This document shows positions 56,296 through 64,000 of a stretch of 64,000 bases of DNA, one piece after another; position 1 is the stretch's first letter, and each line of letters begins with the position of its first letter. The stretch comes from Limnobacter olei (lineage in GTDB: Bacteria; Pseudomonadota; Gammaproteobacteria; Burkholderiales; Burkholderiaceae_B): the NCBI RefSeq assembly GCF_029087225.1, contig NZ_JARFJD010000010.1:88470-152469 (forward strand), written 5' to 3'. A program made the translations under genes and the position numbers. The notes below the pieces were generated by a model, which did not search any database, was not told the DNA's origin, and saw only the letters and a list, made by a program, of their open reading frames with translations.

Positions 56296-57213
56296 ATGAG
56301 TAGCATTTATACCGACCCGACTGCCATGCCGAAAGATAATGTGGTCACCACAGTGGCCACTGACGAGAAAATGCGCGTGAAGATGCAGGCCAAGCGAAAG
56401 CTGGTTAATTCGGTTGCCCTGACTTTGTCGTTGGCCGCGATGGCTTTCGGTCTGTTTTGGTTGATCTGGATTCTGTACACCACAGTAACTCTAGGTATCA
56501 ATGGTTTGTCATGGGACCTGTTTACTGAAATGACCCCCCCGCCCGGTGTTGAAGGCGGTGGCTTGGCCAATGCGATTACCGGTACCTTGTTGATGGTGGG
56601 TTTCGCCACTTTGTTTGGTACCCCTTTGGGCATTCTTGCGGGCATTCACCTCGCTGAATCTCGCAAAGACAACAAGCTTGCCGCTTCGGTACGCTTTATT
56701 AACGACATCCTGTTGTCGGCCCCATCAATCGTGATTGGTTTGTTTGTGTATGCCGTCATGGTGCGTACGATGGGCCACTTCTCTGCCTGGGCCGGTGTGG
56801 TGGCATTGGCATTGATTCAAATCCCGATTGTGATTCGAACCACCGAGAACATGTTGCGGCTGGTGCCGGATGCGCTGCGCGAAGCAGCCTTTGCATTGGG
56901 AACGCCAAAATGGAAAATGGTGATGTCTATTACGGTCAAAGCCAGTTACGCGGGCATTCTCACCGGTATTTTGTTGTCGGTTGCACGCATTGCTGGTGAA
57001 ACTGCGCCGTTGTTGTTTACCGCGCTGTCGAACCAGTTCTGGAATACCGACATGATGAAGCCGATGGCGAACCTGCCCGTGATGATTTTCAACTTCGCGC
57101 TCAGTCCATTCAAAGAATGGCAGGAGCTGGCTTGGGCCGGCGTATTCCTGATCACTGCGGGTGTGTTGATTCTGAACATCATCGCGCGTTCATTGCTGAA
57201 AAACTCGAAATAA
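56296..57213 (+). CDS. pstA: phosphate ABC transporter permease PstA
   Basis: A 305-residue permease. A polar N-terminus (first 35 residues) leads to six membrane segments; [29 protein letters not shown] and [20 protein letters not shown] (EAA loop) identify PstA, and [14 protein letters not shown] is conserved. It pairs with PstC to form the channel. pstB follows 22 bases downstream. Confidence 0.96.
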   Translation: MSSIYTDPTAMPKDNVVTTVATDEKMRVKMQAKRKLVNSVALTLSLAAMAFGLFWLIWILYTTVTLGINGLSWDLFTEMTPPPGVEGGGLANAITGTLLMVGFATLFGTPLGILAGIHLAESRKDNKLAASVRFINDILLSAPSIVIGLFVYAVMVRTMGHFSAWAGVVALALIQIPIVIRTTENMLRLVPDALREAAFALGTPKWKMVMSITVKASYAGILTGILLSVARIAGETAPLLFTALSNQFWNTDMMKPMANLPVMIFNFALSPFKEWQELAWAGVFLITAGVLILNIIARSLLKNSK

Positions 57214-57235
57214 TTGACCTTTGAAGGCCTAGACC

Positions 57236-58012
57236 ATGTCTACGATTGACGTTGAAGAAAAGATAAAACTTGAAGTGAAGAACCTGAATTTTTATTACGG
57301 TTCATTCCATGCGCTGAAATCGGTCAATTTGAGTATTCCTGAAAAGAAGGTTACCGCGTTCATCGGACCCTCTGGCTGTGGCAAGTCAACATTGTTGCGC
57401 GTGTTCAACAAGATGTATGCCCTGTACCCCGAGCAACGTGCCGAGGGGCAAATCCTGATGGACGGCGAAGACTTGATCACCAGCAAAAAAGACATCGCCT
57501 TGATTCGCTCTAAAATTGGTATGGTGTTTCAAAAGCCAACCCCATTCCCGATGTCTATTTACGAAAACATCGCCTTCGGTGTCCGTCTGTTTGAGAAGCT
57601 GTCCAAGGGCGAGATGGAGGAGCGCGTAGAGTGGGCGTTGACCAAGGCTGCTTTGTGGAAAGAAGTAAAAGACAAGTTACACCAAAGCGGCAACGGCTTG
57701 TCGGGTGGTCAGCAGCAGCGGCTGTGTATCGCCCGAGGCATTGCCATTAAGCCCGAGATTTTGCTGCTTGACGAACCTTGCTCAGCATTGGACCCAATTT
57801 CAACCGCAAGTATCGAAGAGCTGATCACTGAGCTGAAGGAAGATTACACCGTTGTGATCGTGACTCACAATATGCAGCAGGCCGCGCGCGTGTCTGATTA
57901 CACTGCGTACATGTACTTGGGTGAGTTGATTGAATTTGGTGTGACCGATCAAATCTTCCTGAAACCAAGGAAGCAGGAAACTGAGAACTACATTACAGGT
58001 CGATTCGGCTAA
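57236..58012 (+). CDS. pstB: phosphate ABC transporter ATPase PstB
   Basis: A 258-residue ABC ATPase. Walker A GPSGCGKS at 44-51, Q-loop [13 protein letters not shown], signature [14 protein letters not shown], Walker [14 protein letters not shown] and the switch His in [15 protein letters not shown]. It powers phosphate import by PstCA. A terminator separates it from pstS. Confidence 0.97.
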   Translation: MSTIDVEEKIKLEVKNLNFYYGSFHALKSVNLSIPEKKVTAFIGPSGCGKSTLLRVFNKMYALYPEQRAEGQILMDGEDLITSKKDIALIRSKIGMVFQKPTPFPMSIYENIAFGVRLFEKLSKGEMEERVEWALTKAALWKEVKDKLHQSGNGLSGGQQQRLCIARGIAIKPEILLLDEPCSALDPISTASIEELITELKEDYTVVIVTHNMQQAARVSDYTAYMYLGELIEFGVTDQIFLKPRKQETENYITGRFG

Positions 58013-58056
58013 GTAATAAGTCGAGTAAACGGTAGCCAAGTGCCTGAATTTTCTGC

Positions 58057-58094
58057 AAAAAAACCACATTCGGGATGCCTGGTGTGGTTTTTTG
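58057..58094 (+). terminator. terminator between pstB and pstS
   Basis: AAAAAACCACA and TGTGGTTTTTT pair around a 14-base loop, with a T run. It separates pstCAB from pstS transcription. Confidence 0.85.
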
Positions 58095-58118
58095 ACATTT
58101 ATGTTAACGCCTTATATC

Positions 58119-58137
58119 TGTCATGATTCTGAAACAT
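58119..58137 (+). promoter_or_regulatory. Pho box upstream of pstS
   Basis: CTGTCAT-GATT-CTGAAAC is a two-unit PhoB site with an 11-base period; CACTAT at 58146-58151 is a possible -10 box. It lies after the pstB terminator, so pstS has its own PhoB-dependent promoter. Confidence 0.78.
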
Positions 58138-58179
58138 TTGTTAGGCACTATGACCGTACTTTAATAAGTGAGGTGAAAA

Positions 58180-59220
58180 ATGTTCAACATCAAAACAATC
58201 GCTACAGCGATTTCCGCAGGCGCCTTGGCCCTGAGCATGACTTCTGTGAACGCCGCTGAAATTACTGGTGCTGGCGCTTCATTCCCCGCTCCTGTTTACG
58301 CAAAATGGGCTGATGCTTACAACAAAGAAACAGGCAACAAAGTGAACTACCAGTCCATCGGTTCCGGTGGTGGTATTAAGCAAATTACCGCAAAAACCGT
58401 TGATTTTGGCGCGTCTGATGCGCCTTTGAAGCCAGAAGACCTGAAAGAGAAAGGCTTGATGCAGTTCCCAACCGTGATCGGTGGCGTTGTGCCTGTGGTG
58501 AACCTGCAAGGCGTGGCCCCAGGCCAGATGAAGTTGACTGGCGAAGTGTTGGCCAACATTTACCTGAACAAGATTACCAAGTGGAACGACAAGGCGATTG
58601 CTGAATTGAACCCTGGCGTGAATTTGCCCGACCAAGACATTAGTGTGATTCGTCGTGCAGATGGCTCCGGTACCACCTTTATTTTCACCAACTACCTGAG
58701 CAAGGTAAGTGCTGACTGGAAGAGCACCGTTGGTGAGGGTACTGCAGTGAAGTGGCCAGTAGGTTTGGGTGGCAAGGGTAACGAAGGCGTTTCTGCTTTT
58801 GTACAACGTGTACCAGGTTCAATTGGTTATGTTGAGTACGCTTATGCCAAGCAAAACAAGCTGACACACACACAGATGAAGAACAAAGACGGCGCCTTCG
58901 TACAGCCTGAGGATGATTCCTTCAAGGCTGCCGCAGCTGGTGCAGACTGGTCCAACAGCTTCTATGAAATTTTGACAGAGCAACCAGGCAAGGCTTCTTG
59001 GCCAATCACTGGCGCCACTTTCATCCTGTTCCACACACAACAGGCTGATGCGGCGAAAGCGTCTGAAGTATTGAAGTTCTTCAACTGGGCATACGCCAAA
59101 GGTGACAAACTGAGCTCTGACCTGGACTATGTTCCACTGCCAGACGCCACAGTGAAGTTGATCGAAAATGCATGGAAGTCTGTTAAGACAACCGACGGCA
59201 AGGCGATTGCATTGAAGTAA
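58180..59220 (+). CDS. pstS: periplasmic phosphate-binding protein PstS
   Basis: A 346-residue binding protein with a signal peptide (VNA/AEI, cleavage near residue 25). [39 protein letters not shown] and [13 protein letters not shown] are the phosphate-contacting segments. It comes last, after pstB, whereas pstS is first in the textbook order, and it has a separate promoter and terminator, which would allow the abundant binding protein to be made in excess of the membrane parts. GAGGTG supports the start. Confidence 0.97.
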   Translation: MFNIKTIATAISAGALALSMTSVNAAEITGAGASFPAPVYAKWADAYNKETGNKVNYQSIGSGGGIKQITAKTVDFGASDAPLKPEDLKEKGLMQFPTVIGGVVPVVNLQGVAPGQMKLTGEVLANIYLNKITKWNDKAIAELNPGVNLPDQDISVIRRADGSGTTFIFTNYLSKVSADWKSTVGEGTAVKWPVGLGGKGNEGVSAFVQRVPGSIGYVEYAYAKQNKLTHTQMKNKDGAFVQPEDDSFKAAAAGADWSNSFYEILTEQPGKASWPITGATFILFHTQQADAAKASEVLKFFNWAYAKGDKLSSDLDYVPLPDATVKLIENAWKSVKTTDGKAIALK

Positions 59221-59242
59221 ACATCAACCCAGGTTGATCGGG

Positions 59243-59275
59243 AAGGCTCCGGTTTTAACAAACCGGGGCCTTTTT
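59243..59275 (+). terminator. terminator after pstS
   Basis: AAGGCTCCGGTTT and AAACCGGGGCCTT pair around TAAC, followed by a T run. Confidence 0.9.
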
Positions 59276-59381
59276 CCATTGGAGATGTCGGCAAAGTTGG
59301 TATTGAGCGCTCACGGATACAAGGTTACGATACGTTGCAACAAATGCATTTTCTGTAATGTTTCGTTGAGTGAGCGCTGCA

Positions 59382-60242
59382 ATGACCTTGCCCGATTATG
59401 AACAGTGGACCCTGCTGATGTATGTGGTCGCTATTCCGTACTTTTTCTTAGCCATGGCCATTGAGGGTTGGGCCATTCGCAAAAAGCCCAGTGGTTTTTA
59501 TGCGGGTTATGAACTGAAGGACTCCTTGTGCTCAATCGCCATGGGAGCGTTGAAGTTGGTGACCATGGGCCTGAGTGTGTTTTGGGCGTACCCCGTGATG
59601 CTGTGGTTGTTCGAATACCGCGTAGTGAGCTGGGATGTCTCCTCCTGGTGGTTTGTTCCCCTGTTGTTGGTGGCAGACGACTTTTGTTATTACTGGTATC
59701 ACCGTGTGGCTCATCGTTGTGCCGCATTCTGGGCTGAACATTCCAACCACCACACCAGCGAACGCTATAACCTGAGCACTGCCTTGCGCCAGTCTGTGTT
59801 GGGCCCTTTCTATACCTTTGTTTTCTGGCTGCCTTTGCCCCTGCTGGGCATGGACCCTTTGGTGGTGACTTTTGCACACACGGTAAATTTGCTCTACCAG
59901 TACTGGATTCACACTGAAACCTTCGAGGTGCATGGCTGGTTTGAAAAAGTGTTCAACTGCCCGCAGCACCACCGCTTGCACCATGCCAAGAATGAGGAGT
60001 ATCACGACTGCAATTACGGCGGAATTCTGATTGTATGGGACCGCTGGTTTGACACCTACCGTGAATTTGTACCTGGAGTGAAGCCTGTTTACGGCACGCT
60101 GACGCCCGTGTTGACCACCAACCCGTTGAAACAGGCGGTGGCAGGTTGGGGGCATTTGATTGAGAAGCTGAGGGCAGCCCCCGACTTCAAAAACCGGGTG
60201 TTGTGCTTGATCAAGCCGCCGGGTTGGGTACCTGAGAAGTAA
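59382..60242 (+). CDS. sterol desaturase/fatty acid hydroxylase family enzyme
   Basis: A 286-residue membrane di-iron enzyme candidate. Three to four hydrophobic segments surround the histidine clusters HRVAHR, HSNHH and HRLHHAKNEEYHD, the eight-histidine arrangement of the family. I chose the ATG at 59382; a GTG at 59370 adds four residues. The substrate is probably a lipid but not evident from the sequence. Its last 32 bases overlap the end of the convergent aquaporin gene. Confidence 0.88.
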   Translation: MTLPDYEQWTLLMYVVAIPYFFLAMAIEGWAIRKKPSGFYAGYELKDSLCSIAMGALKLVTMGLSVFWAYPVMLWLFEYRVVSWDVSSWWFVPLLLVADDFCYYWYHRVAHRCAAFWAEHSNHHTSERYNLSTALRQSVLGPFYTFVFWLPLPLLGMDPLVVTFAHTVNLLYQYWIHTETFEVHGWFEKVFNCPQHHRLHHAKNEEYHDCNYGGILIVWDRWFDTYREFVPGVKPVYGTLTPVLTTNPLKQAVAGWGHLIEKLRAAPDFKNRVLCLIKPPGWVPEK

Positions 60243-60897
60243 GGGTCGAATTGTTTGATCCAAAGGCCTTGTACAAAACCAAGGCCAACAGGCCGCCAAT
60301 TACCTCAAACACCATGTAAGCGGGTACGTCGCCCGGTGCAATGCCGGCAAAGCTGTTGGAGAACTGCCTGCCAAAAGCGGCGGCGGGGTTGGCAAAAGAG
60401 GTACTGGAGGTGAACCAATAGGCCGCGCCGATGTAACAGGCCACCATGCCAGAAACCCGTTCTGCCTTGGCCATGAGAATGACCAGCAACAGCCCCGCAG
60501 TGGCCACAATTTCACCGGTCCAGATTCCCCAACCTGTACGAGCTTTTTCAGAGAACTGAAGGAGCTGCATATCGAACATTTGGTGAACCAGAATGGCACC
60601 GAAGAATGCACCAGCCAGTTGCACGATGATGTAGGGCAACAGTTCAGAACCCGGTTGGCGTTTCAGTAAAACCATGGTGAGTGTGACGACGGGGTTGAAG
60701 TGCGCACCGCTGATGGGGCCAAATACTTCAATCAAAATGTAAAGGCCGAACACGGTGGCCAAGGTGTTGGCGATCAATGCCACGCCGTTGTTGCCCTCGG
60801 ACAGGTTTTCGGCCATGACGCCCGAGCCAATCACGATGGCTAGCAGCAGTAGGGTACCCAAGAATTCAGCACCCAAGCGTTTGGATAAGGAGTACAT
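60211..60897 (-). CDS. aquaporin-family channel of the arsenic operon
   Basis: A 228-residue MIP channel with six membrane segments. Both pore motifs are present: NPV in SGAHFNPVVTLTM and NPA in SFANPAAAFGRQF. It lies six bases after the second arsenate reductase gene. In Sinorhizobium the aquaglyceroporin AqpS in an ars operon lets arsenite leave the cell after arsenate reduction; no ArsB or Acr3 pump gene is present here, so the same role is likely. Confidence 0.87.
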   Translation of the reverse strand: MYSLSKRLGAEFLGTLLLLAIVIGSGVMAENLSEGNNGVALIANTLATVFGLYILIEVFGPISGAHFNPVVTLTMVLLKRQPGSELLPYIIVQLAGAFFGAILVHQMFDMQLLQFSEKARTGWGIWTGEIVATAGLLLVILMAKAERVSGMVACYIGAAYWFTSSTSFANPAAAFGRQFSNSFAGIAPGDVPAYMVFEVIGGLLALVLYKAFGSNNSTLTSQVPNPAA

Positions 60898-60903
60898 ATT
60901 GAT

Positions 60904-61392
60904 TTAGCTCCGTGCGATGGCGGCCAGTGCGGTGTTCAGTTCTGCGGTGCTCATGGTGCTCAAAGGCAGCTGGATGAGTTGCATCATCTTGAAGCTGATG
61001 GCCTGCCTTGTCAGCTCGAACGCGCGAGGCTTGTTTTCTTCAACTTCATTGGAGGGATCCGGGTAGCCCCAGTGGGTTTTCACTGGGCTACCGGGCCAAT
61101 AGGGGCATTGCTCGGCGGCCGCGCTGTCGCACACGGTGATCACAATGTCGATTTTTGGTGCGCCGGGCTCGGTAAACACATCCCAGCTTTTGCTGGTGTA
61201 TTGGCTGGTGTCGATGCCGACATTGGCCAAGGCTTGCAGGGCGTATGGGTTCACGCGACCACTGGGCGCGCTGCCAGCGCTGAAGGCCTTGATGTCTTTG
61301 CCGTACTGCCGGGCGAGGTGATTCAGCATGCCCTCGGACAGCACACTGCGTGCAGAATTGTGGGTACAAAGAATGAGTACGTTGGTGCTCAT
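60904..61392 (-). CDS. arsC: arsenate reductase, LMW-phosphatase family (second copy)
   Basis: A 162-residue protein with the P-loop CTHNSARS starting at Cys9, and the DP catalytic acid in GYPDPSNE. The TVCDSAAAEQCPYWP segment supplies further cysteines. It reduces arsenate to arsenite, probably with glutathione/glutaredoxin or thioredoxin. It overlaps the other arsC by four bases and is clearly diverged from it rather than a fresh duplicate. Confidence 0.92.
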   Translation of the reverse strand: MSTNVLILCTHNSARSVLSEGMLNHLARQYGKDIKAFSAGSAPSGRVNPYALQALANVGIDTSQYTSKSWDVFTEPGAPKIDIVITVCDSAAAEQCPYWPGSPVKTHWGYPDPSNEVEENKPRAFELTRQAISFKMMQLIQLPLSTMSTAELNTALAAIARS

Positions 61393-61889
61393 GAAGATAC
61401 TTTTCCTATTTGTTCGACTTCGTGTTGAATAGCCAGTTTTTCAAGTTTTGCAATGGGCAGGGCCAGCATCAGTTCAATACGCTTGCGAAGCAGCAGGCCC
61501 ACATTGCGGAATTCATGCAAGATGTGTTCATGATCGCCCTGAGCTTTGGCTGGGTCGGGCGCACCCCAATGCGCCAAGATTGGCTGACCCGGCCACACGG
61601 GACACACTTCGCCAGCCGCTTGATCACACACTGTGAAGACGAAATCCATTTGGGGGGCGCCAGGTGCAGCAAACTCATCCCAGCTTTTGCTGCGCAAATT
61701 GCTGGTGTCCATTTCCCAGCGTTGCAGCACTTCAAGGGTGTAGGGGTTGACCCGGCCGGCTGGAAAGCTGCCTGCAGAATAAGCCTTGAACTGACCACGG
61801 CCCAGCTGGTTCAGAATGGCTTCTGCAAAAATGGAGCGGGCTGAATTGCCGGTACAAATGAACAGCACGTTGAATGTTTTGTCACTCAT
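61389..61889 (-). CDS. arsC: arsenate reductase, LMW-phosphatase family (first copy)
   Basis: A 166-residue paralogue from the ATG at 61889. P-loop CTGNSARS starts at Cys12, the catalytic acid is in GAPDPAKAQGD, and VCDQAAGEVCPVWPGQP matches the equivalent region of the downstream copy. An open frame extends upstream to 61976, but this lies in arsR. It overlaps arsR by eight bases. Confidence 0.92.
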   Translation of the reverse strand: MSDKTFNVLFICTGNSARSIFAEAILNQLGRGQFKAYSAGSFPAGRVNPYTLEVLQRWEMDTSNLRSKSWDEFAAPGAPQMDFVFTVCDQAAGEVCPVWPGQPILAHWGAPDPAKAQGDHEHILHEFRNVGLLLRKRIELMLALPIAKLEKLAIQHEVEQIGKVSS

Positions 61890-62217
61890 GGTGAGCCTCG
61901 TTGTGGTGTGGTGCAGTAACAGGTGTGCAGCTTTGACCTTGGCAACAGTTCTCGGTGAGGTAGGCGATGACGCCATTCATATGGGCAAACTGAGCGCTGT
62001 AGATCAGATTGCGTCCGTCGCGAATGGGTTGAACCAAACCGGCGTTGCTGAGTTCTTTCAAATGAAAAGACATGGTGGCTGCAGGAATGTCCAGGCGCTC
62101 GCAGAGTTGCCCAGGTGTAAGGCCTGTGGGGCCAGTGACCACCAAGGCTCGGAACACCCGCAAACGCGAGCTGTGTGAGAGGGCGGCCAATGCTTTGATG
62201 ATATCGTTTTCTTCCAT
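61882..62217 (-). CDS. arsR: ArsR-family arsenite-responsive repressor
   Basis: A 111-residue winged-helix repressor. The recognition helix region is TPGQLCERLDIPAATMSFHL. The metal site looks like the type with C-terminal cysteines: Cys91, Cys92 and Cys97 in NCCQGQSC, similar to Acidithiobacillus ferrooxidans ArsR rather than the CVC pair of E. coli. The start ATG at 62217 lies in the left arm of its own operator; an upstream in-frame start at 62268 would make the operator coding and is rejected. Confidence 0.92.
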   Translation of the reverse strand: MEENDIIKALAALSHSSRLRVFRALVVTGPTGLTPGQLCERLDIPAATMSFHLKELSNAGLVQPIRDGRNLIYSAQFAHMNGVIAYLTENCCQGQSCTPVTAPHHNEAHHE

Positions 62218-62275
62218 AATTCGATAATAGTGGAAATATCGAATTATTGTATGAAGGTTTTGTGACAAATGTAAA
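62216..62275 (-). promoter_or_regulatory. arsR promoter and operator
   Basis: Reading the minus strand, TTTACA (62270-62275) and TACAAT (62246-62251) are 18 bases apart. ATAATTCGATA (62216-62226) and TATCGAATTAT (62237-62247) form a perfect 11-base inverted repeat with a ten-base spacer, touching the -10 box on one side and the arsR start codon on the other. Bound ArsR would block the promoter and early transcript. Confidence 0.85.
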
Positions 62276-62294
62276 AAAGAGGCTTCTTTAAAGC

Positions 62295-62326
62295 GCCTGA
62301 CTCAAGCGGGCTTGCTTGGTTCAGGC
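62295..62326. terminator. hairpin at the end of the PHA-synthase-like gene
   Basis: GCCTGA/TCAGGC and CAAGC/GCTTG pair to form a long stem that covers the stop codon of the minus-strand gene. A small stem GCTT/AAGC and a T run (minus strand, 62274-62293) follow. It probably ends that transcript just before the ars promoter. Confidence 0.6.
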
Positions 62327-63544
62327 TGCCTTTTTGACTGCTGGGCTTTTTGCTGAGGTGTTCCGGGGCCTGCACGTTTTGGGTGCGGGTTCTTCCACCT
62401 GTGAGTGGCCGCGTAGCCAATCGGCCGCTTGTTTCCAAACATGTTCCCGAGCCTGGCTGCCCAGAATAACGCCCATGTGCCCGCCAGGGGCGAGCAAAAA
62501 AGACTTGTCTTTCGAGGCCACCATCTTCAGGCTTTTCTTGGCCATGCTGGCAGGCACCAGGTGATCGGTTTCACCTGCAAACACGAGCATGTTGGCGGTG
62601 ATGTTCCCCAGATCGGAAATTTGATCCCCAATTTTTACTTTGCCATGCGCCAGTTTGTTGTCCACAGCAAAACGAATCATGAAGTCGCGCACCACACCGC
62701 CGGGATACAGCATCATGTTGTTCAGGTAATCGGCCGTAGTGGTGTGTTGTTCAACGAAATCACGGTCATTCAGGCGGGTCAGCAGGTCCCAATAGGTGGT
62801 AATGCTGGCCACCGGCGCAGTGAGTTTGAACCCCAGGCTGACCATCCAGCCGGGCGGGCTGAAGAGGGTTGGGTTAATGCGATCCAGCCTGAATTCGCTG
62901 TACTTGCGAATGAAACGTGCTGTGACGTTCAGTGTGTTGGATGCAAAGGCCATGATGTTTTTGCCGTCGCGCAGATCGATCGGGCTGGCCACCGTGACCA
63001 GGTTGCGAATGTGTTTGTCATGCCCGTAGCCGGCGTACAGCAGGCACAGCAAACCGCCCATGCACCAGCCGAACATGGACAGTTCTTTGGAGCCACTGTG
63101 CTTGCGCACTGCTTGCAAAGCCTGACCCATCATGACGTTGCTGTAGTCGAACAGGCCCAGGTGGCCGTCTTTGCGCTCCGGTTTGCCCCAATCGACCAGG
63201 TACACGCGAAACCCCGCCTCTACCATGGCTTTCACCAGACTTCGGTCGGGCATCAGGTCGAATGTTTCCGTGGTAACGCCCAGCGGGGGTACCAAGACCA
63301 ATGGCACCGCGTGCTGGCGATTCGTAGGCGCCTCGATTTCGCCTTCGGCAAGGCTGGCTGCTGGAGTACTTGCTGTGGGGGCGTAGTAGCGCACGCGCAT
63401 GGGCAAGTGTTCGGCAATCACTTCGTATTCAGTTTTTCCTGACTGGATCAGGATTTCCTTTCGAAAAAACCAATCCGCCGCATTGGTCGCGGTATTGACG
63501 GCCAACTCATTGATTTTCAGGGCGGTTTTGAATAGTTTTTTCAC
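62321..63544 (-). CDS. PHA-synthase-like alpha/beta hydrolase
   Basis: A 407-residue protein of the PhaC-like alpha/beta fold. The nucleophile motif is GWCMGG with Cys161, cysteine instead of serine as in polyhydroxyalkanoate synthases. FDLMPDRSLVKAMVEAGFRVYLVDWG, the acid in GETDHLVPASM, and the base in GGHMGVILG complete the triad. Size is near class III PhaC, but no phaE, phaA, phaB or phasin gene is close, and the C-terminus is a Lys/Pro-rich tail. It may be a true synthase or a related depolymerase/acyltransferase. The start is GTG. Confidence 0.8.
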   Translation of the reverse strand: MKKLFKTALKINELAVNTATNAADWFFRKEILIQSGKTEYEVIAEHLPMRVRYYAPTASTPAASLAEGEIEAPTNRQHAVPLVLVPPLGVTTETFDLMPDRSLVKAMVEAGFRVYLVDWGKPERKDGHLGLFDYSNVMMGQALQAVRKHSGSKELSMFGWCMGGLLCLLYAGYGHDKHIRNLVTVASPIDLRDGKNIMAFASNTLNVTARFIRKYSEFRLDRINPTLFSPPGWMVSLGFKLTAPVASITTYWDLLTRLNDRDFVEQHTTTADYLNNMMLYPGGVVRDFMIRFAVDNKLAHGKVKIGDQISDLGNITANMLVFAGETDHLVPASMAKKSLKMVASKDKSFLLAPGGHMGVILGSQAREHVWKQAADWLRGHSQVEEPAPKTCRPRNTSAKSPAVKKAA

Positions 63545-63668
63545 GGTTGCTGCGGTGCAATGTTGAGATGTTCGAAGTTTATACGCACAGTGGGGCGTTT
63601 CGGATGAGGGTTTACTCTAAATACAGATTTCTGATCCCAACTTGAAGGTATGCTGCTGTTTGTAGCCT

Positions 63669-63949
63669 ACTCGGCATGGGTTGCTTGTGTCTCACAGTAC
63701 AGGTTTATTGGGAACTGAACTTGAATGGTCACCGCTGGCGCAACGCCCATTCGGCGGCGGTGTTTCGATCGCCTCGCCTTCAAGAAAACCTGCCCTTGCG
63801 TGCCGAGCAGGGCCGTTGTTGACCAGCATGGGCGACAGAGAACGGACCCGACCCGTAGTTTAGGAGGGTCGTTCTCAGGCATCGCAAGGCTCAGCAAGGG
63901 GAGTACAGGTTTTCTGGCGAGAGATCGGAACCCAAGCCGATTGGGCCAA
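63669..63949 (+). repeat. dispersed structured repeat, short copy (no gene, 63545-64000)
   Basis: The last 456 bases of the window hold no believable gene. Bases 63744-63949 match 13646-13851 (about 92% by eye, no gaps) and 63669-63737 match 13297-13365, but the 280 bases between those blocks in the other copy are missing here, replaced by six bases. The same long-range stem forms: arms at 63767-63799 and 63894-63926. The stretch 63545-63668 should hold the promoter of the PHA-synthase-like gene. Confidence 0.82.
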
Positions 63950-64000
63950 GCAAACCAGCAAGCGAGCAATCAGCCTTCCATGCTCGCCCAAAGCCCGCTC

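Noticed and set aside
62429-63442. Plus-strand frame of 337 codons opposite the PHA-synthase-like gene
   Set aside because: The minus strand carries a complete alpha/beta hydrolase triad; the plus-strand frame is a His-rich shadow.

Overview
The window looks like a chromosomal segment of a betaproteobacterium in the Burkholderiales, most like Limnobacter. This is inferred from gene content and codon style, not from a marker gene: a fused IcmF, a glutamate-cysteine ligase of the betaproteobacterial type, the MetX/MetW pair, a partial PTS of EIIA-Man/HPr/EI, and a TorF-porin/GlnK/AmtB cluster. I saw no rRNA, tRNA, CRISPR array, transposase or integrase.

Layout. 1-3000: nitrogen cluster (TorF-type porin, glnK, amtB) behind a sigma-54 promoter. 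3086-7791: tightly packed gshA-gshB-EIIA(Man)-ptsH-ptsI, joining glutathione synthesis to a regulatory phosphotransfer chain. 7882-9656: metX-metW. 9666-13257: a small DUF4212-like membrane protein overlapping icmF. 13258-13916 has no gene and holds a long copy of a structured dispersed repeat whose short copy lies at 63669-63949. 13917-21119: bicupin, PHP-type lipoprotein, acetyltransferase, lipB-lipA, DM13 protein, solute-binding protein.

21191-36916: a type VI secretion (T6SS) locus of two divergent operons. The minus-strand operon is tssK-tssL-tssM-tagF-kinase. The plus-strand operon is ompA-vgrG-DUF4123 adaptor-two unknown genes-fha-pppA. It has the membrane complex, TssK, the spike and the Thr-phosphorylation control genes, but no hcp, tssB, tssC, tssE, tssF, tssG, clpV, tssA or tssJ, so the rest must lie elsewhere or be missing. 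36997-45851: a two-partner secretion pair, a FhaC-type transporter and a 2380-residue repetitive exoprotein.

45945-55207: GlcG-like protein, DUF4870, NlpC/P60 lipoprotein, htpX with an hpf-like gene, a NhaR-like LysR regulator, AEC transporter, a large exported protein of unknown function, periplasmic msrA, and rlhA. 55342-59220: phosphate uptake in the order pstC-pstA-pstB-pstS, with Pho boxes before pstC and before pstS. 59382-63544: a sterol-desaturase-family enzyme, an arsenic operon (arsR-arsC-arsC-aquaporin) with a clear operator, and a PHA-synthase-like hydrolase.

The two most interesting parts are the dispersed structured element (13297-13851 and 63669-63949), whose long-range stem is unchanged between copies while the loops vary, and the two unknown genes at 32961-35115 inside the T6SS operon. 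All coordinates, identities and motif readings were made by eye.
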